Part shown: piece by piece, positions 31,354-36,374 of the stretch | Layout of the letters: every line of letters begins with the position of its first letter | Position numbering within the stretch: the stretch's first letter is position 1 | NCBI GenBank assembly: GCA_021846515.1 | Contig: JAJZWU010000020.1 | Span: 1-36,374, forward strand | Direction of reading: 5' to 3' | Origin: Actinomycetes bacterium | GTDB lineage: Bacteria; Actinomycetota; Acidimicrobiia; Acidimicrobiales; JAMCPL01 | Length of the DNA stretch: 36,374 nt | The notes under the pieces: generated by a model | Database searches by the model: none | What the model was told of the DNA's origin: nothing | The model's input: only the letters and a program-made list of their open reading frames with translations | Made by a program: the position numbers and the translations under genes

Positions 31354-32898
31354 TTATGTGAAAACCTTGAGATTAACATGTGTAGTTTGGTGCATACCAA
31401 GCGCATCAAGCTGATTCTGCATCGGCTCGGCACAACAAAACCACGATTCGGTCAACCTGGGCCTGTCACAAGCTGCCATAGAAGACTGCAAACCGCTGAT
31501 CACGCTGCCATAGCCATTGCCGCTACCACAGCCGTTACCAGCACCAATGTGATTGCTGGCATCTCTCCCATCTCCCTTATTGGCGTGCTCAAGAGCAAAA
31601 CTGCCATTCCCTTGCAGATCAAATAGCCTGTTGATCCTGGATCTGATCAAGTCAAAAGCATCCATACAATCTACATTCTCTTCGCTGGCAAAAGTAGCTA
31701 TACCCTCAATGTCTCGCTGCAGAACATCCAGTTCGCCATCGGGCGATACCCAGTCATAGCTCAACTTATCAGGATCAAATTGCACAAAGTACCCCGCAGT
31801 TCGTGCATCCTGGAGAAGCAGAGAGCCTGGGGGGACAAGAAGTCTTATGGACCACTGCACAGGATCTATATTTGGAACAATATCGAACGCAACAGCCATA
31901 TCGAGAAGTGCGGCAATATCATTACGTGTAGTCCATGGGGTGAATGGCATCAGCGATACACGAGGCTCTATTCCATTCATACGCAGAGATCGCACAGAAT
32001 CTTCCATATCTTTAACCGTATGCCCCTTATGCAACAGATCAAGTATCCTGTCCGAGGCCGATTCAAACGCCGATACTACAAATAGGCACCCATTATGAGC
32101 AATCTCTGGGAATAGGTCGGCATATTTGACAATATGACTTACTTTAATAGTTAAATCGAAAGTAAGCTGAGGAAAGGAGTTATGCACTGCAGATAGGACA
32201 CTTGTCGCATAAGATGGAGCATTCAAAAAATCAGGGTCGCCAAAGGTAATATGCTCCGCTCCGACTGAAACCAGGTTATCTACATCCTGCAACAGGATGT
32301 CAAGGTCATTCTTACGAATCCTGCCGTTGTACACTGAAGGCACGGGACAGTGAAGGCACTTATGAGCACATCCCCTGGTGGCCTCCAAGTAGCCGGTAAG
32401 ATATTCCCGCCCACCATATGACAGGCGTGCATAGCGAGTCAACGGTGGCAATATATCTCTGTAGGGAAGTATTGACATATGACGATCGAGCGTTACCGTG
32501 TTCCTGTTGCCGTGGGTACCGACATTATAGAGCCGGGAGATCTCTTCGACCCATTTGACCAGCTCCGGTTCATATTCACCGGAAATAAACTTGCTGATGT
32601 AGCCGGCAGCCGGAGAAAGGGAAGCTACGTGGGCGTATAACCCATAAAGACATATTGGCGTAGTAATGCCGGCTTGTCTGATATTCTCAGTCAGCTGCAA
32701 TGCCATACGTGCAGCAGTATGCATAGGAACGGATATAGCAATTGCATCAGCCGATGATGCCACGGATACATCGAATGATTCAACAGATATATCTATGTAC
32801 GCAACATCATAACCGCTGCGTTTCAACCATGCAGCAGGAGATGCCAGCCCAATCGGCTGATGCCCGAGTTCGTAAGTGGATATAAGTAGTACACGCAC
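31354..32898 (-). CDS. CCAEP-tail B12-binding radical SAM protein
   Basis: A 514-residue protein. It opens with RVLLISTYELGHQPIGLASPAAWL, a cobalamin-binding-like Rossmann domain (about 1-130). The radical SAM core follows, with the 4Fe-4S motif GCAHKCLHCP (Cys177, Cys181, Cys184) and ITFGDPDFLN. Near the C-terminus lies WFCCAEP (Cys488-Cys489), the hallmark of the CUAEP/CCAEP-tail radical SAM (seleno)protein group; both codons are TGT, so this member is the all-cysteine form. The reaction is not known. A Gly/Asn-rich linker (NGCGSGNGYGS) precedes the tail. GTG 32898 starts the recognisable family sequence; GTG 32958 would add 20 residues of no clear similarity. Confidence 0.87.
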   Translation of the reverse strand: MRVLLISTYELGHQPIGLASPAAWLKRSGYDVAYIDISVESFDVSVASSADAIAISVPMHTAARMALQLTENIRQAGITTPICLYGLYAHVASLSPAAGYISKFISGEYEPELVKWVEEISRLYNVGTHGNRNTVTLDRHMSILPYRDILPPLTRYARLSYGGREYLTGYLEATRGCAHKCLHCPVPSVYNGRIRKNDLDILLQDVDNLVSVGAEHITFGDPDFLNAPSYATSVLSAVHNSFPQLTFDLTIKVSHIVKYADLFPEIAHNGCLFVVSAFESASDRILDLLHKGHTVKDMEDSVRSLRMNGIEPRVSLMPFTPWTTRNDIAALLDMAVAFDIVPNIDPVQWSIRLLVPPGSLLLQDARTAGYFVQFDPDKLSYDWVSPDGELDVLQRDIEGIATFASEENVDCMDAFDLIRSRINRLFDLQGNGSFALEHANKGDGRDASNHIGAGNGCGSGNGYGSVISGLQSSMAACDRPRLTESWFCCAEPMQNQLDALGMHQTTHVNLKVFT

Positions 32899-32958
32899 TG
32901 TTCTATAGGTTAGTGGGAAACAACTGCTCCTATGTCGCAGGTCCGTAGCCAGATACAC

Positions 32959-32970
32959 TTACAGGTGTAA
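32959..32970. repeat. TTACA-GG-TGTAA inverted repeat
   Basis: A 12-bp near-palindrome lies in the gap between the zinc-ribbon gene and the radical SAM gene, immediately upstream of the alternative GTG at 32958. It could be a regulator site; evidence is weak. Confidence 0.25.
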
Positions 32971-32981
32971 AATTACAGCCC

Positions 32982-33251
32982 TTATTCTTCCTTCTCCGTT
33001 TCCAGATCAGAATGGAGATCTGGCTTGTTGCTGCTGTAGTTATGGGTGGTGTTCTGCGCCCCTCCGGCATGATCCTCTTTTCCAAGTGAACCACTTATGA
33101 TCTCTTCCCACTCTTCCTGCTCAGCCATACACCATGCTGCGTGATCATCGTCACCCTCGGCGCCGCATTCCGGGCATCTACGACGCATTGATGCGATGGA
33201 ACGCTTCATATTGCGAGCTTCCTCAAAGCGACGATGCCGTCCTTTTTTCAC
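32982..33251 (-). CDS. small putative zinc-ribbon protein
   Basis: I do not recognise a named family. The 89-residue protein begins with a highly basic segment (KKGRHRRFEEARNMKRSIASMRRR), continues with CPECGAEGDDDHAAWC (a C-x2-C pair and H-x3-C, enough for a small zinc site), and ends in a polar acidic tail (DLHSDLETEKEE). The GTG at 33251 has GGAGG 8 nt upstream, a strong reason to accept the gene. It is the first gene of a leftward operon with the radical SAM protein and ABC transporter. It could be a regulator, an accessory protein or a modification substrate; nothing in the sequence decides. Confidence 0.65.
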   Translation of the reverse strand: MKKGRHRRFEEARNMKRSIASMRRRCPECGAEGDDDHAAWCMAEQEEWEEIISGSLGKEDHAGGAQNTTHNYSSNKPDLHSDLETEKEE

Positions 33252-33299
33252 CAGTACATCCTCCTATCTATGTTGTTTCCCGTAGATATCCAGCCCATG

Positions 33300-33305
33300 T
33301 ATACC
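33300..33305 (+). promoter_or_regulatory. -10 box of unknown rightward gene
   Basis: TATACC ends 6 nt before the ATG at 33312. It is divergent from the zinc-ribbon operon, with 60 bp between the two start codons. Confidence 0.45.
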
Positions 33306-33311
33306 GCCATT

Positions 33312-33812
33312 ATGAAAGCCCAATCATTGCACAACACGCCTTATGGTTTGTATAGCATCGATCCACCTGGCTTAAATATACTAACGGCACAAACAGGTGC
33401 AGTTTTAACTAGTATAGACCAGTATAGTGTCCCGCAAATAATCATGCGCTCTCACCGGCCCGATGACGCCCCCGGCTGCGTTGTCGTCCTCAACGTAGTC
33501 CCTGCTACGCCTATGTCCTTCGCCTTGCCGGCTGACGCCCCTGACCAGGTGAATACCATCACACTATTTACGGGACACTATACTAGTATTATGGATAGTT
33601 TCAACCCGGATGATATGATTGCACGCTTTCGAGAACGAGCAGAGGCAGTACAACGCCGTGGAATACCACCAGTAGAAGGACAGGAGCGCCAACACTTTAT
33701 AACCCAGGCACGCTTGGACTATCTGGATTTCGCCATGTTGGCAGATGCAAAGGCCAGCCTGGATGATGGTGTGTTGACCCTACAAATCGACCTTAGAGCG
33801 TCAAAAGGCTAA
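33312..33812 (+). CDS. conserved-looking hypothetical protein
   Basis: I do not recognise the family. The 166-residue soluble protein has an alpha/beta pattern: strands around LNILTAQTGAVLTS, PQIIMRS, CVVVLNVVPA and NTITLFTGHY, then a helical part (DDMIARFRERAEAVQRRG, FITQARLDYLDFAMLADAKASL) and a final strand (DGVLTLQIDLR). There is no signal peptide or membrane segment. The start is ATG 33312 by the leaderless rule; an extension from 33234 would overlap the divergent zinc-ribbon gene and lacks a promoter. It is convergent with the menF gene. Codon use resembles the neighbours, so it looks like a real resident gene. Confidence 0.6.
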   Translation: MKAQSLHNTPYGLYSIDPPGLNILTAQTGAVLTSIDQYSVPQIIMRSHRPDDAPGCVVVLNVVPATPMSFALPADAPDQVNTITLFTGHYTSIMDSFNPDDMIARFRERAEAVQRRGIPPVEGQERQHFITQARLDYLDFAMLADAKASLDDGVLTLQIDLRASKG

Positions 33813-33890
33813 TACGGTCATACTAATCAGCCACTCATCCTATCCCGTTTACAAATCCCCTCCCACAAAAGGAACTGCGCTTCCTGCAAT

Positions 33891-35453
33891 CTATAAAGGA
33901 AGCAGGCGGATAATGCTTCTCAGCTTTGCCTCTATCTCAAGCACCTCGTCGTCCACGTCAGACGATCCCACGATGCCTGCTCCTGCTTGGATGGTCACCT
34001 GATCACCTGCAATGACGGCTGTCCTTATATTCAATACGCTGAAACCATCACCATTGCTGGCCAGCCATCCCGTTATCCCTGCATATTGGTTACGCGGCTG
34101 CTTCTCCAACTCTGCTATTTTCTTCATGGCAATCTCACGAGGTACCCCGGCCACGGCTGGAGTTGGATGCAGATCGTTCAGCAGTTTGAGTGTAGTATTT
34201 GGTCTATCCATATCTGCACGCAGTACCCCGTTAATGACAGTCTCGAGATGGATTACTGAAGCCAACCTGATTATTTCCGGCTGCCCGGAACGAGCAACCG
34301 ATGTGCAGTATCTGTCGATAATAGATACAATTTCGTCTACCGTTAAACTATGTTCCAAGCGATTCTTCGAAGAATCGAGTAGTAGCCTTTCAGTATACTC
34401 ATCGTTTGCTTCCGACTCATCATGCGACATTTCAGCTTGTTCAAAATACTTGGATGCCATTTGGGTAGAGAGTGTCCCTGCAAGAGGAGATGATGTCACC
34501 AGGTTTCCTACCCGGGAAAGAACTAGCTCCGGTGTGGCCCCAATCATATAAACGCTGCCCTCCGGCTCGCTACCAGTATCCCGCTCAGTATCCCCCATGC
34601 CAACACTCTCTTCCCTCCTGTGGTAATCTGCCCTTGTATGATCCTCTATGGTAAATGCCAACAACCAGCAATCTGGCTCATTCTCCTTCATAGAAAAGAG
34701 GGTATTTAAGAGAGTAAGTTGTCCAGAGAACGTGAAGGTCTCTCTCCATGAAATCACCACCTTACTAAGTTCAGTGGCGCTTATGGAATCTATAGCGCTA
34801 CTTACCATACCTTTAAGAACAGCACGATCATTTAGCTGAATAATATCCGTAGAATCCGAGCATACACCGGTACTCCCCATCTCGACATCCGGTCTATCCT
34901 CTGCCATGTCGGCCAACGGAGCATGGCCGGAGGAACCGTGGCCGGAGGAACGCAGTATAGGCCGAGTCAATCTCTCTCTGGCCTCCTCGTAAGAGGGCAT
35001 ACTTTCGCCCTCCTCAAGGGTAAGCATTCCCCAAACTCGATCGTTGGGGTATTTGACATACATCATCCTCGGAACCTTGAAAACATCGTTGGCAGAGCGT
35101 TCAAAGCCTATACGAACAAACCCAAGCGGCATAGTAACAGAATCGCCCAGATGATCGGAAGGATAGATACCGTGCATCTCATCTGCCATGTACTCAGATA
35201 CGAGACAATCTAATAACGATATATCATGGATGAAAGCACTAAGAGGGTAGATAGCTGCCTGCTCTATGCCTATAACCAGGGGAGCACCCCACTCATTGGG
35301 AGATGCAATGCTTCCCGGCGGTAGAAGTAACGAAAGTTCCAACCCCTCCTCGCGAGCAGCCTGAACAAGCGCAGCAATCAACAGGCGGCTCTCTACGGGA
35401 GGGAGTGCTACTCGAATACGCCGCAATCTGGGCATAGGGCTACCGGTCGCCAT
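33891..35453 (-). CDS. menF: isochorismate synthase
   Basis: A 520-residue chorismate-binding enzyme converting chorismate to isochorismate, the first step of menaquinone (or salicylate/siderophore) synthesis. The conserved core is at the C-terminus: SVYMIGATPELVL, SPLAGTLSTQ, LHPTPAVAGVPREIAM, NQYAGITGWL, FSVLNIRTAVI and IQAGAGIVGSSD. Two hydrophilic inserts are unusual: about residues 160-195 (with SSGHGSSGHAP) and about 270-300 (DHTRADYHRREESVGMGDTERD). Pairing with menG 7 bp upstream favours menaquinone over siderophore synthesis. The ATG at 35453 is the first start after the menG stop. Confidence 0.92.
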   Translation of the reverse strand: MATGSPMPRLRRIRVALPPVESRLLIAALVQAAREEGLELSLLLPPGSIASPNEWGAPLVIGIEQAAIYPLSAFIHDISLLDCLVSEYMADEMHGIYPSDHLGDSVTMPLGFVRIGFERSANDVFKVPRMMYVKYPNDRVWGMLTLEEGESMPSYEEARERLTRPILRSSGHGSSGHAPLADMAEDRPDVEMGSTGVCSDSTDIIQLNDRAVLKGMVSSAIDSISATELSKVVISWRETFTFSGQLTLLNTLFSMKENEPDCWLLAFTIEDHTRADYHRREESVGMGDTERDTGSEPEGSVYMIGATPELVLSRVGNLVTSSPLAGTLSTQMASKYFEQAEMSHDESEANDEYTERLLLDSSKNRLEHSLTVDEIVSIIDRYCTSVARSGQPEIIRLASVIHLETVINGVLRADMDRPNTTLKLLNDLHPTPAVAGVPREIAMKKIAELEKQPRNQYAGITGWLASNGDGFSVLNIRTAVIAGDQVTIQAGAGIVGSSDVDDEVLEIEAKLRSIIRLLPL

Positions 35454-35460
35454 TAAATTA

Positions 35461-36237
35461 TTATGACGATCTGGTACCTGTATAAAGCTGGGTAATTCCG
35501 GCAGTCATTACGCGATGATTATTACATGAGAATCCTACTTCGCTCATCATGCGTTTCATCTCTGCCGGACTGGGAAGATACTGAACCGACCTCGGCAAGT
35601 AAGAGTAAGCATCCCTGTCAGACAGCAGCGAACCAATCAACGGTGCTCCCTTTTCGAACCACACACGTCCAGCCATCCCTGTGATTCCATGTGGTTCAGA
35701 TATATCTAACAACGATAGTCTACCTCCCGGCCGCATAATTCTGGACAACTCCCTCAATATGGCTGGAATATCAGAAAAATTACGAATAGCAAAGGCTGAT
35801 ATAACACCATCGAATGCGTGATCCGGAAATGGTGAGTTTGAGCCGTCCGCCTGGACAAGTGATCCTTCCACCTTTGATGACTTCAACATTCCAAAAGAAA
35901 GATCCAGCCCCACCACACGAATGGAATGCTGGCGCAACTCTTTGGCCAGGTCACCTGTTCCTGTTGCAAGATCCAGTACCAACGATCCGGGCGGAAGACC
36001 AAGTGCCTTGATTGCACGATGTCGCCAGTAACCATCCAGACCGAAAGTCATCAATTTGTTTACTAGGTCATAACGGGGAGCTATGGCATCAAACATATTG
36101 CGTACAACAGACGTCTTCTGCTGGCCTCTCGGCAAAATAGGGCTACGTACCCATTTACGCCAGTCGGCGCTACCGTTACTTCCTATGCCGTCTGCACTAT
36201 TTTCATCGCCAGCACTGTAATTATCTGAATTGAGCAT
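35461..36237 (-). CDS. menG: demethylmenaquinone methyltransferase
   Basis: A 258-residue UbiE/MenG-family C-methyltransferase, the last step of menaquinone synthesis. RNMFDAIAPRYDLVNKLMTFGLDGYWRHRAI is the family N-terminal signature. The SAM site is VLDLATGTGDLAKEL, followed by VVGLDLSFGMLK and VISAFAIRNFSDIPAILREL. The usual G-G-x-x-x-x-L-(D/E) segment is GGRLSLLDISEP. A polar N-terminal stretch of about 40 residues precedes the domain. The start is ATG 36237 because TATGGT ends 7 nt upstream; a longer GTG form from 36294 is less likely. Menaquinone genes fit the respiratory quinone of actinobacteria. It is first in an operon with menF. Confidence 0.93.
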   Translation of the reverse strand: MLNSDNYSAGDENSADGIGSNGSADWRKWVRSPILPRGQQKTSVVRNMFDAIAPRYDLVNKLMTFGLDGYWRHRAIKALGLPPGSLVLDLATGTGDLAKELRQHSIRVVGLDLSFGMLKSSKVEGSLVQADGSNSPFPDHAFDGVISAFAIRNFSDIPAILRELSRIMRPGGRLSLLDISEPHGITGMAGRVWFEKGAPLIGSLLSDRDAYSYLPRSVQYLPSPAEMKRMMSEVGFSCNNHRVMTAGITQLYTGTRSS

Positions 36238-36244
36238 GATATAT

Positions 36245-36250
36245 ACCATA
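36245..36250 (-). promoter_or_regulatory. -10 box of menG-menF promoter
   Basis: TATGGT on the minus strand ends 7 nt before the ATG at 36237. The remaining 124 bp to the window end show no gene. Confidence 0.5.
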
Positions 36251-36374
36251 TACCGTTCGCGGACGATACGAAACTCCAAAGCAAGTGACACCACTTGCCC
36301 GCCAGGTTGCGCGATACTGATTGTATGCTACCAAAACGGTGGTTTGATCCATCACAACCGCAGACATTGCAAAT

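Noticed and set aside
31423-31440. Selenocysteine (UGA) in the radical SAM tail
   Set aside because: The CCAEP codons are TGT TGT GCC GAG CCG; no in-frame TGA occurs, so this is the cysteine form.
33234-33311. N-terminal extension of the unknown rightward gene
   Set aside because: It would overlap the divergent zinc-ribbon gene start and lies upstream of the probable -10 box.

Overview
The window looks like a chromosomal segment of a member of the Actinomycetota with moderate GC (about half by eye), possibly related to Acidimicrobiia. The lineage hints are a TIGR03085-type mycothiol-isomerase-fold protein, a DevR/DosR-like response regulator, a mycobacterial-type alpha-methylacyl-CoA racemase, a YgfZ homologue next to trp genes, menaquinone genes, and many leaderless promoters (a TATAAT-like -10 box ending 5-7 nt before the start codon). 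The class assignment is inference. No rRNA, transposase or convincing CRISPR array is visible.

Region by region: 1-1020 holds a 48-bp tandem duplication, a tRNA-Pro(GGG) and the TIGR03085 gene. At 1128-2450 is a GT4 glycosyltransferase. At 2662-6543 is an accessory island bracketed by two directly repeated Uma2-family genes, with a third, decayed Uma2 fragment inside. It carries three toxin-antitoxin-like modules: AbrB-like/RelE-like, VapBC and Phd-like/VapC. At 6549-13746 a surface-polysaccharide operon reads leftward: an FkbM methyltransferase with a coiled coil, a three-domain glycosyltransferase of about 1270 residues that apparently starts at ATT, and a multi-pass membrane protein. At 14080-16992 are an APS-kinase-like gene, a heptad-repeat nuclease-like protein and another GT4.

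At 17002-19419 a metallo-beta-lactamase-fold hydrolase is divergent from the dprA-comF competence pair. At 19470-22569 are an alpha-methylacyl-CoA racemase, a zinc polyol dehydrogenase and the DevR-like regulator. At 22747-29252 is a tryptophan cluster, trpE-ygfZ-trpC-trpF-trpB-trpA, lacking trpD and trpG. At 29342-33251 a leftward operon encodes a small zinc-ribbon protein, a CCAEP-tail B12-binding radical SAM protein and an ABC-2 transporter. It is the best candidate for an undescribed peptide or small-molecule modification and export system. After one unknown rightward gene (33312-33812) come menF and menG/ubiE for menaquinone synthesis.

Two themes cross the window. First, most transcription-unit-leading genes appear to be leaderless, whereas several operon-internal genes carry Shine-Dalgarno sequences. 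Second, several conserved enzymes carry hydrophilic, repeat-bearing insertions or tails that are not part of the usual family fold (a GT4, YgfZ, TrpF, MenF, the ABC ATPase and the radical SAM protein).
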